A stretch of DNA of 64,000 nt, taken from the NCBI GenBank assembly GCA_963844865.1, contig CAWJPY010000012.1, forward strand, positions 62,001-126,000. The letters run 5' to 3'. Of the stretch, positions 8,111 through 16,797 are shown piece after piece; positions within the stretch are counted from its first letter, which is position 1, and the number at the start of each line of letters is the position of its first letter. This DNA comes from CAWJPY01 sp963844865 (GTDB lineage: Bacteria; Acidobacteriota; Thermoanaerobaculia; Thermoanaerobaculales; Sulfomarinibacteraceae). The translations under genes were made by a program, and so were the position numbers. The notes under the pieces were generated by a model. That model was not told the origin of the DNA and did not search any database. It saw only the letters and a program-made list of their open reading frames with translations.

Positions 8111-10606
8111 ATGACCCTTCAGGGAGAGCGTGCGGCAGGGGCCGGTGGACAGCGCTCGGCGATCCGGATCGTGGTGGTCGACGACGACGCATCCGACCGC
8201 GCGCGCATCGCGGGAATCGTGCGCTCCGACGTGGCCCCGGTCGAGATCGAGGAGGTCAACGACCACGTCAGCTTCTTCCGGACGTTGAAGACCCCCGACT
8301 TCGATCTCGTGATCACCGAGCAGGACCTGCACTGGTCCTCGGGCAGGGAGGTCGTCACGGCGGTCAAGAGCCTCGACCCCTCCATCCCCGTCATCATGGT
8401 GGCGCGGGCGGAGAGTGAGGCGGCCGCCGCCGCGGCGCTCAAGGAGGGGGTCGAGGCCTACATCCCCAAGTCGGGGGAGCTCGCCATCCGGCTCCGTTCG
8501 AGCATCCGCTCCGCCCTGCGGCGCATGGAGGTGGAGAGCCGCGCCGGCACGCTCCAGACCCGTCTCCAGCGACTGCTGGACCGGGTCAACGTGGGCGTGT
8601 TCCGGGCCGCGCCCGACGGCCGCGTGCTGGAGGCGAACCCCGCGTTCCTGCGCCTCCTAGGTCAGACGCCGGCCTCCGGGGGCCCCGCTCCCCGTTTGGA
8701 CTCGCTCCTGGTGGGGGAGGGCGTGCACCAGGAGCTCATCGCCCAGCTCGAGGACGAGGGGCAGGTACGGGACTTTCAGGTCGAGCTGCGCCGTGCGGAC
8801 GGCTCCACGGCGTGGGTGTCCCTCACCGAGAGCCTGCAGGCGGTGGGTGGCGGCGAGTGGGTGATCGACGGCCTCGCGGAGGACGTGACCGAGGCTCGCA
8901 AGGCCCAGGAGACCCTGAGAAAGGCCAACGAGGACTATCGGGCCGTGTTCGAGACCACCAGCGCGGCCACCACGGTGCTGGACCCCGACCTTGCCATCGT
9001 GATGGTCAACTCGGCGTTCGAGGCCATCTCCGGCGCCGGACGCGATGAGGTCGAGGGGAAGGTGTCGTGGCTGGAATTCGTCGCCGCGAGCGATCGTGGC
9101 CGCCTTCGGCGTGACCTCGAAGGTCTGCTTTCCTCCCCCCGGGATGCGCCCACCACGGCCCGCTTCGACTTCGCCCCGCGCACGGGCGAAGGCCTGCACG
9201 TGGTCGCCAACCTGGCGCTGCTGCCCGGTGCGCGGCGGCTCGTGGTCTCCCTGCAGAACGTCACCGATCGCCAGCGGGCCGAGGAGCAGCTGCTCCACAA
9301 CGCGTTTCACGACGGGCTGACGGGGCTGCCGAACCGGCTGTCCCTGCTCGACCGGATGGAAGGACTGCTGGCGGAGAGCGTACCGTCGGAACCGTTCGCT
9401 CTCCTGGTGCTCGGCCTGGACCGTTTCCGGAGGGTCAACGACTGCCTCGGCCACGGGGTGGGAGATCTCCTCCTCCAAGGCGTCACGAGGCGGATCGAGA
9501 CCGCTCTGGACGGCGCCCACACGGTGGCACGGTGCGGCGGCGACACGTTCGCCATCGTGCTGCACCCGGTCGAGGGCGCGGAGCAGGCGGTGGCGGCGGC
9601 GGGCGGCCTGGTGGGGTCCCTGGCCCATCCCTTCACGTTCGGCGAGCATGTCGTCCACTGCACGGTCAGCGTCGGCGTCGCCACCAGCGACACGCGACGC
9701 GACGCGGGGGCCATTTTCCGCGATGCCGAGGCCGCCATGTACGAAGCGAAGCGACGGGGCCGCGACCGTTGCGTCGTCTTCGAGCCCATCCTGCTGGATC
9801 GCGCCTGGCACGCGTTCTCCGTCGAAGGCGGCCTCAGGAAGGCCATCTCCAAGAAGGAGTTCGAGCTTCGATACCAACCCATCGCCTCCCTGGCCGACGG
9901 CGCCGTTGTCGGTTTCGAGTCCCTCCTGCGATGGCGTAGTGGCGGCGGGCTCCTGGCCCCGGACAGCTTCCTGGACGTTGCCGAGGCGACCGGCCTCATC
10001 GTGCCCATCGGGCACGGGGTGCTGCGCCGGGCCTGCGAGCAGCTGAAAGGGTGGCGGAGCGAGATGGGCGCCGCCAGCCCCCAGTTCGTGAGCGTCAACC
10101 TGAGCTCGCGCCAGCTCCGTGATCCCGACCTCTTCCACCAGGTGGAGGGCGTGATCCGGGAGGCGGGTCTCGCCCCTTCGGACCTGGTGCTCGAGGTGGC
10201 GGAGGGAGAGCTCCTGGTGGACGCAGACGCCGTGGCCGAAGCTCTGTCCAAGCTTCACGCGCTCGGAGTGGAGCTCTGCCTGGACTCGTTCGGTGCGGGC
10301 TCGTCGGCCCTGGCCTACCTCCACCGCTTCCCCTTCACCATGGTCAAGATCGATCGCGCCTTCCTGCACGGCGTGGGCGCCGATCAGGCCCGCTGGCGGC
10401 TCCTGGGCGGCGTGCACGCCCTCGCGCTGCACCTCGGGCTGGAGGTCATCGTGGAAGGCGTCGAGACGAAGGCACAGCGGAGCCGCCTCCTCGATCTGGG
10501 GTGCGCCCTCGGGCAGGGGGAGCTCTTCTCGGCGCCGGTGGACGGCGCGGCCGCCGACGAGCTCCTTCGAAGGAGCATCGCACCGAGCCCGCCATCGGAG
10601 GCTTGA
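8111..10606 (+). CDS. REC-PAS-PAS-GGDEF-EAL protein with degenerate active sites
   Basis: An 831-residue cytoplasmic signalling protein: receiver (about 18-140), two PAS domains (about 148-265 and 275-395), GGDEF (about 400-560) and EAL (about 575-825). The receiver keeps the acidic DDD pocket and the late Lys but has Glu (E70) where the phosphorylated Asp is expected. The GGDEF loop reads GGDTF at 476-480. In the EAL domain ESLLRW (E603) is kept, but the DDFGTG motif reads DSFGAG at 725-730. Cyclase activity is therefore doubtful and phosphodiesterase activity uncertain; a c-di-GMP-binding or scaffold role is possible. The ATG at 8111 was preferred to an ATG at 8015 whose extension is basic and low in complexity. 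Confidence 0.9.
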   Translation: MTLQGERAAGAGGQRSAIRIVVVDDDASDRARIAGIVRSDVAPVEIEEVNDHVSFFRTLKTPDFDLVITEQDLHWSSGREVVTAVKSLDPSIPVIMVARAESEAAAAAALKEGVEAYIPKSGELAIRLRSSIRSALRRMEVESRAGTLQTRLQRLLDRVNVGVFRAAPDGRVLEANPAFLRLLGQTPASGGPAPRLDSLLVGEGVHQELIAQLEDEGQVRDFQVELRRADGSTAWVSLTESLQAVGGGEWVIDGLAEDVTEARKAQETLRKANEDYRAVFETTSAATTVLDPDLAIVMVNSAFEAISGAGRDEVEGKVSWLEFVAASDRGRLRRDLEGLLSSPRDAPTTARFDFAPRTGEGLHVVANLALLPGARRLVVSLQNVTDRQRAEEQLLHNAFHDGLTGLPNRLSLLDRMEGLLAESVPSEPFALLVLGLDRFRRVNDCLGHGVGDLLLQGVTRRIETALDGAHTVARCGGDTFAIVLHPVEGAEQAVAAAGGLVGSLAHPFTFGEHVVHCTVSVGVATSDTRRDAGAIFRDAEAAMYEAKRRGRDRCVVFEPILLDRAWHAFSVEGGLRKAISKKEFELRYQPIASLADGAVVGFESLLRWRSGGGLLAPDSFLDVAEATGLIVPIGHGVLRRACEQLKGWRSEMGAASPQFVSVNLSSRQLRDPDLFHQVEGVIREAGLAPSDLVLEVAEGELLVDADAVAEALSKLHALGVELCLDSFGAGSSALAYLHRFPFTMVKIDRAFLHGVGADQARWRLLGGVHALALHLGLEVIVEGVETKAQRSRLLDLGCALGQGELFSAPVDGAAADELLRRSIAPSPPSEA

Positions 10607-10644
10607 TCCGCGGACCGGGGCGCGGCCGACGTCGCGATGCGCGC

Positions 10645-10650
10645 TACAAT
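10645..10650 (+). promoter_or_regulatory. Candidate -10 element (TACAAT)
   Basis: TACAAT lies 34 bases before ATG 10684, in the same sequence context (TACAATGA) as the element at 8066. No good -35 is seen. It would drive the small membrane gene and hutH. Confidence 0.28.
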
Positions 10651-10683
10651 GACGAGCGATAGATGCGACGAGGAGGTGGCGCC

Positions 10684-10872
10684 ATGGCAGCGAAGAGCAC
10701 GTCCATCGGGCTCTTGATCGTGGGGATCGTCCTGATGGTGGTCAGCCTGGCGGCGGATCCCCTCGGGATCGGCGCCGCCCCAGGGATGGGGTGGCGGCAG
10801 CTGGCGGGCACGGCAGTCGGCGTGGTGTTGGTGGTGGCGGGGATCGCCACGTTGCGGCCGGCGCGGACGTGA
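10684..10872 (+). CDS. Small two-helix membrane protein
   Basis: A 62-residue protein with two predicted membrane helices (about residues 7-27 and 37-57) separated by a short Gly/Pro-rich turn, ending in a basic tail. ATG 10684 was chosen because AGGAGGTG precedes it by 5 bases; ATG 10663 would add 7 residues. Its stop overlaps the GTG start of hutH in a GTGA, so the two are translationally coupled. The family is not recognised and a link to histidine breakdown is only positional. Confidence 0.6.
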   Translation: MAAKSTSIGLLIVGIVLMVVSLAADPLGIGAAPGMGWRQLAGTAVGVVLVVAGIATLRPART

Positions 10873-12371
10873 CGCGCCTCATCGTCATCGACGGCGCCAG
10901 CCTCACCATCTCCGACGTCGAAGCGGTCGCGTGTGGCGGGGCGGCCGTGTCCCTGGCGGACGAGGCCCGCGAGCGCATCGCGCGCTCCAGGAAGGTCATC
11001 GACGACATCCTGGCCGCGGGCCAGGTGGTGTACGGCGTCAACACCGGTTTCGGCAAGCTGGCCGAGGTGCGTGTCTCCTCCGACCAGTTGAGCCGCCTCC
11101 AGCTCAACCTGCTCCGCTCTCACGCCTGTGGTGTCGGCGAGCCGTTCGCCGAGGCCGAGGTGCGCGCCATGCTGCTGCTGCGTGCCAACGTGCTGGCGAC
11201 CGGTTTCGCCGGCTGCCGTCCCGAGGTCGTGGACCGGCTGCTGGCGCTGCTTGCGTCGGGCGTCCACCCCGTGGTGCCGAGCCAGGGCTCGGTGGGCGCG
11301 TCGGGGGACCTGGCACCCCTGGCCCATCTCGCGTTGCCGCTGGTGGGCGAAGGCCGCGCGATGTTCGGGGGCGAAGTGTTGCCGGGCGCCGAGGCGTTGC
11401 GTCGGGCCGGACTGCAGCCGCTGCAGCTCGAGGCCAAGGAGGGGCTCGCCCTCATCAACGGCACCCAGGCGTCGACCGCCGTGGGTGCGTTGGCCTTGGC
11501 GAAGGTACACCGCCTGCTGGACGCGGCCGACGTGGTGTGCGCACTGACCCTGGATGCCCTCGCGGGCACCGACGCTGCATTCGACCCCGCCGTTCACCGG
11601 GCGCGGCCCCATCCCGGGCAGAGCGCCAGCGCCCGACGGCTCCACTCCCTCCTCAGGGACTCCGCCATTCGCGAGTCGCACCGCAGCTGCGGGCGTGTCC
11701 AGGATGCGTACTCCCTGCGGTGTACGCCGCAGGTGCACGGAGCGGTCCGTGATGCGCTGGCCCACGTGGCGGGGGTGGTCTCCGTGGAGCTCAACTCGGC
11801 CACCGACAACCCCATGGTGTTCGCGGACGGTCGCGTGGTCTCGGGAGGGAACTTCCACGGCGCTCCGCTGGCGGTGACCTTCGACTACCTCACCGCGGCG
11901 CTCACCGATCTCGCATCCATCTCCGAGCGTCGTCTGGCACGGCTGGTGGACAGCTCCGCGTCCGGTCTGCCCGCGTTCCTGTCGCCCCAACCGGGGCTCA
12001 ACTCGGGTTTCATGATGGTCCAGGTCGCCGCGGCTGCGCTGGCGAGCGAGTGCAAGACCCTGGCCCACCCGGCCTCGGTGGACTCCATCCCGACCTCCGC
12101 CGGCCAGGAGGACCACGTGTCCATGTCCACCTGGGCGGGCCGCAAGCTCGCTCGGGTCGCGGAGATGGTGCGCCAGGTGCTGGGGATGGAGTACCTGGCG
12201 GCGGCGCAGGCCCTGGAGTTTCATCGCCCGCTGCAAACCTCGGACGCCCTGGAGCGGGCCGTGGCGTTGCTCAGGGAGCGGGTGCCGCGCCTGGAGGAGG
12301 ACCGGGAGATGGCGCCGGACCTGGAGGCGGCGGCGGAGCTGGTACCGACCCTGGGTCCCCTGGCCGACTGA
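10869..12371 (+). CDS. hutH: Histidine ammonia-lyase
   Basis: A 500-residue MIO-type aromatic amino acid ammonia-lyase of normal length for HutH. The Ala-Ser-Gly that cyclises to the MIO cofactor is at 144-146 in GSVGASGDLAP. YGVNTGFG (from residue 55), SHACGVGEP, QDAYSLRC, SATDNP and the C-terminal HPASVDSIPTSA...QEDHVSM follow histidine rather than phenylalanine lyases. It converts L-histidine to urocanate and ammonia, the first step of histidine use. The GTG start at 10869 overlaps the preceding stop. No hutU, hutI or hutG is present in the window, so the pathway must be completed elsewhere. Confidence 0.92.
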   Translation: MTRLIVIDGASLTISDVEAVACGGAAVSLADEARERIARSRKVIDDILAAGQVVYGVNTGFGKLAEVRVSSDQLSRLQLNLLRSHACGVGEPFAEAEVRAMLLLRANVLATGFAGCRPEVVDRLLALLASGVHPVVPSQGSVGASGDLAPLAHLALPLVGEGRAMFGGEVLPGAEALRRAGLQPLQLEAKEGLALINGTQASTAVGALALAKVHRLLDAADVVCALTLDALAGTDAAFDPAVHRARPHPGQSASARRLHSLLRDSAIRESHRSCGRVQDAYSLRCTPQVHGAVRDALAHVAGVVSVELNSATDNPMVFADGRVVSGGNFHGAPLAVTFDYLTAALTDLASISERRLARLVDSSASGLPAFLSPQPGLNSGFMMVQVAAAALASECKTLAHPASVDSIPTSAGQEDHVSMSTWAGRKLARVAEMVRQVLGMEYLAAAQALEFHRPLQTSDALERAVALLRERVPRLEEDREMAPDLEAAAELVPTLGPLAD

Positions 12372-12390
12372 TCCCATTGAACGAATGAGC

Positions 12391-12432
12391 CACACCCCTC
12401 GTCCTATGAAATGGAGGACGACGGGAGGTGTG
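12391..12432. terminator. Imperfect hairpin downstream of hutH
   Basis: CACACC and TCGTCCT on the left pair with AGGACGA and GGTGTG on the right, with a small internal bulge and a loop of about 9 bases. It begins 20 bases after the hutH stop and lacks a T-run. It could end the hutH message or act in the leader of the next gene. Confidence 0.35.
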
Positions 12433-12565
12433 AACCAATCCTCGTCCCCTCCGTACAACTAACCCGAGGGAGGGCGGCGGTGGCCTGGCAGATGGCAGGG
12501 CGCCCACCACCGACGCCGAATCGGTAGACACGCACCGGGAAGAGCACGAAGAAAGGGGAAATGAA

Positions 12566-12961
12566 ATGAAGCAGCAGATCAGGAGAGGTGTGCCCGTACT
12601 CGTGGCCGTGGTGATGGTGGTGGCGGCGGCTTCCGTCTTCGCCGGCCAGCCCATGGGCACCGACAACCAGCGCATCGACGTCTACTCTCAAGGGCCCGTG
12701 CCGCCTCAGGTGGCCGAGCAGCTCGGCGCATCGGTGAAGGCCGCGTCGGACGCTCCGGAGCACACAGTGGTTTCCTCCCACACGGTCAAGATGTACCGCT
12801 CGAGCTGGGTGCGCGTGCTCGACAAGGCCAGAGCCAAGGCCCAGACGGCGGACGCCGCCGCCATCGTGATCACGGACTGGGGATTCGATCCTTCCAGCAC
12901 GACCTCGGTGAAGAAGACCGAGCGGGAGAAGAAGATCACCTTCGACGTCGTGCGCTACTGA
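12566..12961 (+). CDS. Small secreted protein of unknown function
   Basis: A 131-residue protein with a clear signal peptide (basic N-terminus, hydrophobic run to about residue 25, cleavage near VFAG). The mature part is about 105 residues, contains no cysteine, and ends in a Lys/Glu-rich segment and FDVVRY. A run of five purines (AAAGGGG) lies before the ATG. I do not recognise a family. A strong hairpin follows the stop, so it is probably a single-gene unit. Confidence 0.65.
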   Translation: MKQQIRRGVPVLVAVVMVVAAASVFAGQPMGTDNQRIDVYSQGPVPPQVAEQLGASVKAASDAPEHTVVSSHTVKMYRSSWVRVLDKARAKAQTADAAAIVITDWGFDPSSTTSVKKTEREKKITFDVVRY

Positions 12962-12970
12962 CAACCGGGA

Positions 12971-12990
12971 GGGGGTCGTGTGCGACCCCC
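12971..12990 (+). terminator. GC-rich hairpin after the secreted-protein gene
   Basis: A perfect 8-bp stem (GGGGGTCG / CGACCCCC) with a 4-base loop lies 9 bases after the stop at 12961. It has no T-run, but stem strength and position favour a terminator or mRNA end. Confidence 0.5.
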
Positions 12991-13018
12991 CGGCCGAGGC
13001 GGCCGAAGACCGCAGGGG

Positions 13019-13040
13019 GGCGGCGCCACCGGGCGCCGCC
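13019..13040. terminator. Second GC hairpin between convergent genes
   Basis: GGCGGCGCC pairs with GGCGCCGCC across a 4-base loop. It lies between the rightward secreted-protein gene and the leftward ferritin/VIT1 gene, where a bidirectional terminator would be expected; T-runs are lacking. Confidence 0.4.
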
Positions 13041-13102
13041 GTTGTCATGCCCGACGGCTTCCGCCGAGCGGTGGCTGCGCTGGAAGGCGACAGGGGCCCC
13101 GC

Positions 13103-13975
13103 TTAGACCTCCACCCCGAGTGCGCGGCGAATGACCCAGCCGATGACGAAGCTGACGGCCGCGACGCCGAGGCTGATCAGGGTCATCTCCCAGAACCGGG
13201 GCCAGAAGCGGAGATCCTTCGCGACTGAGATGTAGAAGGTGAAGGCTGCGATGATGACCACCGCGATGCCCAGGGCCGCACCGAGAGCGACGAACAGGTT
13301 CGAGAGCAGGAAGTAGGGGACGATGAGCGAGATGACTGCTAGCACGTAGGCGGCGCCCGTATAGCCGGCGGCGCGGAGGGGGCTCTTGTTCGAGTCCTCC
13401 ACGTGCTCCGACTTGGACGACAGGTACTCGGAAGACGCCATGGAGAGGGAGGCGGCGATGCCGGTGATGAGGCCGGCCATGGCCACGAGGCGGGTGTCGG
13501 CGAGGGCCAGGGTCAGGCCCGCGAGGGCGCCCGTGAGCTCCACCAGCGCGTCGTTGAGACCGAGCACGATGCTTCCGGCGTAGGCCAACGGCTCGTCGTG
13601 GAGCATGTCGAGGAGGGCGCGCTCGTGCTCTTCCTCCTCGTCGATGATGCGATCAATACCTTCCACCCCGCGCAGGGACGCGTACCCTTGTTGGGCGGCC
13701 CCCTCGCCGCGCTCCATGAGCTTGAGCGCGAAGGTGATGCCCAGCACGCGCGCCAGCATCACGTAGAACCACACCTGCCAGCGCCTGGAGCGGACCCTGC
13801 GGCCGCTCAGCCTGTGCAGGAAGTCGTGGTGCTTCCTCTCATCCTCCCCGATCCTAGCCAGGATGTGGGCATTGTGGGGGTTGGACATCTGCTCGGCGAG
13901 CCGGCTGTAGATCAAGTGCTCGGTGAGCTCCAGCCGTTGAGCGGCCAGCACCTGTGAGGTGGTGGTGGGATCCAT
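13103..13975 (-). CDS. Ferritin-like/VIT1 fusion membrane protein (MbfA-type iron exporter family)
   Basis: A 290-residue fusion. Residues about 5-135 form a rubrerythrin-like helical domain with repeated carboxylate/His motifs (E in LELTEHLIY, DERKHHDF, EEEHE). Residues about 140-290 are a CCC1/VIT1-type membrane domain with about five hydrophobic helices and the GLNDALVELTGALAGL segment. Proteins of this layout (MbfA/erythrin-VIT) export or handle iron or manganese. ATG 13975 is preferred because GAGGA sits 5 bases before it; a TTG at 14008 would add 11 residues. The gene faces the secreted-protein gene and follows htrA on the same strand across a terminator. Confidence 0.88.
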   Translation of the reverse strand: MDPTTTSQVLAAQRLELTEHLIYSRLAEQMSNPHNAHILARIGEDERKHHDFLHRLSGRRVRSRRWQVWFYVMLARVLGITFALKLMERGEGAAQQGYASLRGVEGIDRIIDEEEEHERALLDMLHDEPLAYAGSIVLGLNDALVELTGALAGLTLALADTRLVAMAGLITGIAASLSMASSEYLSSKSEHVEDSNKSPLRAAGYTGAAYVLAVISLIVPYFLLSNLFVALGAALGIAVVIIAAFTFYISVAKDLRFWPRFWEMTLISLGVAAVSFVIGWVIRRALGVEV

Positions 13976-14050
13976 CTGGTCCTCGCTGGATCGCGTTCCC
14001 GCGGGCAATGGCGGCGGGCCGAGGTCAGTCTAGCCTGGCCGACAGGAAAA

Positions 14051-14074
14051 GGGGACGCGCCGAAGCGCGTCCCC
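14051..14074 (-). terminator. Rho-independent terminator of htrA
   Basis: On the minus strand a perfect 9-bp stem (GGGGACGCG / CGCGTCCCC, loop of 6) is followed directly by TTTTCC. It begins 26 bases after the htrA stop and separates htrA from the ferritin/VIT1 gene. Confidence 0.75.
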
Positions 14075-14100
14075 GAGTCAGACGGTCGCGAGGCGGAAGA

Positions 14101-15582
14101 TCAGCTCGGAACCTTCACGATGGCGTAGAAGGATGCGTCAGCGCGCGGACGATAGACGTAGAAGCGCAGGTACGTACCCGCCTTCGCCTGGTCCACCGTG
14201 GAGCGCATCTGGTCCACGCTGGTCACGTCCTTGCCGTTGACCTCGGTGATCACGTCGCCGGGCTGCAGGCCGGCCTCGGCGGCCGGTGACACCGGGTTCA
14301 CGTTGGTGATCACGACCCCCTGGAGATCGCCTGTGACCCCGAGCTCCTGGCGGACCTGGGGGGTCAGATCAGTGACGGTCAGGCCGATCTGGGTGGACGC
14401 GCCGCCCGACTGTTGGCTCTGACCGGTGGTCTTCTCCCCGCTCGGACGCTCACCGAGGGTGGTGGTCAGCGTCTCGTGCTTGCCGTTGCGGAGCACGTCG
14501 AGGGTGATCTTGCTCCCGGGCGACTCGGAGGAGATCATCTCGATCAAGGAGTGAGCATCCTCCACCTGGTTGCCGTTCACCTTGACGATGACGTCGCCGT
14601 GCTCGAGCCCCGCCTTGGCGGCGGCCTCACCCGGCTGCACCGACTGGACGAAGGCGCCCTTACGGTTGGGCAGGTCGAAGGCGGACTCGTACTGGGGCGT
14701 CACGTCCGACACCGAGGCGCCCAGGTAGCCGCGGATGACCCGGCCCTTGGTGCGCAGCTGGGGCAAGATCCGTTTGGCCATGTTGATGGGAATGGCGAAG
14801 CCGATGTTCTGGGCCTGGGCGTTGATGGCCGTGTTGATGCCGATGGCCTGGCCGTGGATGTTGACCAGCGGTCCGCCGGAGTTGCCGAAGTTGATGGCGG
14901 CGTCGGTCTGGATGAAGTTCTCGAACGAGGACGTCTGGGCAGACAGCCCGAGCTGACGGCCCTTGGCCGACACCACGCCGACGGTCACGGTCTCCTGCAT
15001 CAGGAGCGGATTGCCGACCGCCATCACCCAGTTCCCCACCTCCATGGCGTCCGAGTCGCCGAAGGGCAGGACCGGATAGGAGCGGTCGGGGTTCTCCACC
15101 TTGAGCAGGGCGATGTCGGTGTCAGGATCGCGACCGATCACCTTGACCGCGTGGCGGGTGCCGTCCTTGAGCTCGATCTCGATCTTGTCCGCACCCTTGA
15201 TGACGTGGTTGTTCGTCAACACCTCGCCATCGGACGAGATGAAGAACCCGGAGCCGGCGGACAGCTGCACCCGTTCCTGGGGCGCTCCCTGCTGCCCGAA
15301 CCCGGGTCCGAAGAAGAACTCGAACGGGCTCATGGGACGCCGCTGCTCCTGTTTCACGATGTCGGTGCTGAACACCGACACCACCGACGGCACGACCTGC
15401 TTTGCCAGGCCTGCGAAGTTCACCGGGGCGCCGCCGACGCCCAGGGCGGGTGTCTGCGAGTCGGGGCTCTGGGCGAGAGCGGGTGGTGCGGGGATCAGTC
15501 CCCCGACGATGAGTGTGCCCGCGAACAGGACGGCGCCAACCGCCCGATGGAGCGTCGAGGTCGTCGTGGTCGTACTGTGCAT
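14101..15582 (-). CDS. htrA: DegP/HtrA-family periplasmic serine protease
   Basis: A 493-residue secreted protease with signal peptide (cleavage about ALAQS, residue 38), trypsin-like domain and two PDZ domains (about 275-370 and 395-490). The catalytic triad is intact: H126 in NNHVIKG, D156 in DTDIALL and S235 in GNSGGPL. These enzymes degrade or refold damaged envelope proteins. A very strong AGGAGGTG precedes the ATG, and a possible sigma-54 site lies about 55 bases upstream. It is followed by a clear terminator, so it is transcribed alone. The two PDZ domains favour DegP/DegQ over DegS. Confidence 0.95.
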   Translation of the reverse strand: MHSTTTTTSTLHRAVGAVLFAGTLIVGGLIPAPPALAQSPDSQTPALGVGGAPVNFAGLAKQVVPSVVSVFSTDIVKQEQRRPMSPFEFFFGPGFGQQGAPQERVQLSAGSGFFISSDGEVLTNNHVIKGADKIEIELKDGTRHAVKVIGRDPDTDIALLKVENPDRSYPVLPFGDSDAMEVGNWVMAVGNPLLMQETVTVGVVSAKGRQLGLSAQTSSFENFIQTDAAINFGNSGGPLVNIHGQAIGINTAINAQAQNIGFAIPINMAKRILPQLRTKGRVIRGYLGASVSDVTPQYESAFDLPNRKGAFVQSVQPGEAAAKAGLEHGDVIVKVNGNQVEDAHSLIEMISSESPGSKITLDVLRNGKHETLTTTLGERPSGEKTTGQSQQSGGASTQIGLTVTDLTPQVRQELGVTGDLQGVVITNVNPVSPAAEAGLQPGDVITEVNGKDVTSVDQMRSTVDQAKAGTYLRFYVYRPRADASFYAIVKVPS

Positions 15583-15636
15583 GTGGTCACCTCCTGGAGC
15601 TGAGGCCGGTGCTGCGGCCCCTCGGCCGTGTTCCCT

Positions 15637-15651
15637 GCGAGAGTCATGCCA
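15637..15651 (-). promoter_or_regulatory. Possible sigma-54 promoter for htrA
   Basis: On the minus strand TGGCATG-N4-TCGC keeps the GG and GC dinucleotides at the correct 10-base spacing, but the -12 part departs from TTGC. Transcription would begin about 43 bases before the htrA ATG, leaving its ribosome binding site intact. It shares a 437-base gene-free stretch (15583-16019) with the rightward site at 15874; I see nothing else there. Confidence 0.4.
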
Positions 15652-15873
15652 ACCGCGCCGTCTCCCACCACGCGTGCCGCCGGGTCGGCGAGCCGCACCG
15701 CCCAGCGACGCGTCACCGCCGGACCGGGAGGCCGGACGGTGCCTTGGGCGGAGCGTGGGACGAGGCAGCCAGGATCGGCCGTGGTGCGGTCGTTTTCAGC
15801 CACCGTCGGCCGATCTCGACCACCGCGCCGTCTCGATATCTGTCTCCGCGCCGGAGAATTCGCTCCCCGGTCC

Positions 15874-15888
15874 TGGCACGGCTCTTGC
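15874..15888 (+). promoter_or_regulatory. Sigma-54 promoter of the kinase/regulator operon
   Basis: TGGCACG-GCTC-TTGC matches the -24/-12 consensus at every important base, with GG and GC at the correct spacing. It lies about 130 bases before the ATG at 16020 and would drive the operon 16020-22043. That operon encodes an NtrC-family activator with the GAFTGA loop needed to open sigma-54 promoters, so autoregulation is likely. Confidence 0.7.
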
Positions 15889-16019
15889 CCGATGAAGGTG
15901 GCGTACGACCCGTGGCGGTCGCGGACGGAGCCACCGATCAGGCGGCCGACGAACGCCGGCGCCGGGATGGCTCACCCCCGGGACCCCGGCACGGTCGTGT
16001 CACGGCGAGGGGAGGACAC

Positions 16020-16784
16020 ATGTCAACGACGCAACCTCACGACGAGCACTCCGCCCATGATGTCGTCGAACGGCTGGCGGAGAAGAGCATCCAGTGGGCC
16101 GAGATCCGACAGGAGGTGGCGGCCGCGCTCCGGTCGGGGCACAGCGACGAGGCCGAGTTCCACATGCGGGACTTCATCACCGTCAACGGCGACTACGCCG
16201 CCGGCAACCACGAGCTGGGACGACGGCTGGGGGAACGCCTGGGATGGCCGGTGGCGGACCGCGAGCTGATCGACATGGTCGCCGAGGACTACCACCTCCC
16301 CGGCGCGGCGCTGGAGCTGCTGGACGAGGAGCAGAGCAACTGGGTTCGGGACGTCCTCGGTGACTTCATGCCCACGCAGGTGGTCAATCGTGACAGCTAT
16401 GTCAGCCACCTGGGCAAGGTGATCAAGCTGCTCGCCATGCGCGGGCGGGTGGTCCTGGTGGGTCATGCGGCGCAGTACTTCTTGCCCCGCCGCGGCGGGC
16501 TGCGCATCCGGGTGGTGGCGCCTCCGGACCTCCGCCTGGAACGGGTCATGGCGGACGAGGGCGTAGGTGCGGATGAGGCCCGCAAGATCGTGGCCGGGCA
16601 CGACCGCAAGCACGCCCAGTTCGTGGAGCACTACTTCGGGCAGGATGTCAGCGACGAGAACGGCTACGACCTCGTGATCAACACCCGCCTCCTGGGGCCC
16701 GCGGAGGTCCTGGACGTGGCCTACGCCGCCGCCGCGGCGCGGGGTCTCGTGAGCACCTCGCAACGGCGGGTGGCCGGGGAGTGA
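16020..16784 (+). CDS. Cytidylate kinase-like family protein
   Basis: A 254-residue protein of the Cytidylate_kin2 type. The family pattern is seen in ITVNGDYAAGNHELGRRLGE and in the later segments DRELIDMVAEDY and RVVLVGHAAQYFLP. The nucleotide-binding loop, normally GSGG, reads AAGN here, so kinase activity is doubtful. It begins at ATG 16020 behind GGGGAGGAC; longer in-frame openings upstream overlap the promoter and are ignored. It is the first gene of the sigma-54 operon and 13 bases before the YfdX-like gene. A second member, fused to a receiver domain, occurs at 37783-39009, which suggests a sensory role beside two-component systems. Confidence 0.8.
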   Translation: MSTTQPHDEHSAHDVVERLAEKSIQWAEIRQEVAAALRSGHSDEAEFHMRDFITVNGDYAAGNHELGRRLGERLGWPVADRELIDMVAEDYHLPGAALELLDEEQSNWVRDVLGDFMPTQVVNRDSYVSHLGKVIKLLAMRGRVVLVGHAAQYFLPRRGGLRIRVVAPPDLRLERVMADEGVGADEARKIVAGHDRKHAQFVEHYFGQDVSDENGYDLVINTRLLGPAEVLDVAYAAAAARGLVSTSQRRVAGE

Positions 16785-16797
16785 GGGGACGGGAGCC

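Noticed and set aside
10869..12371. Phenylalanine/tyrosine ammonia-lyase
   Set aside because: Segments QDAYSLRC, HPASVDSIPTSA and QEDHVSM, and the length of 500 residues, follow histidine ammonia-lyase.
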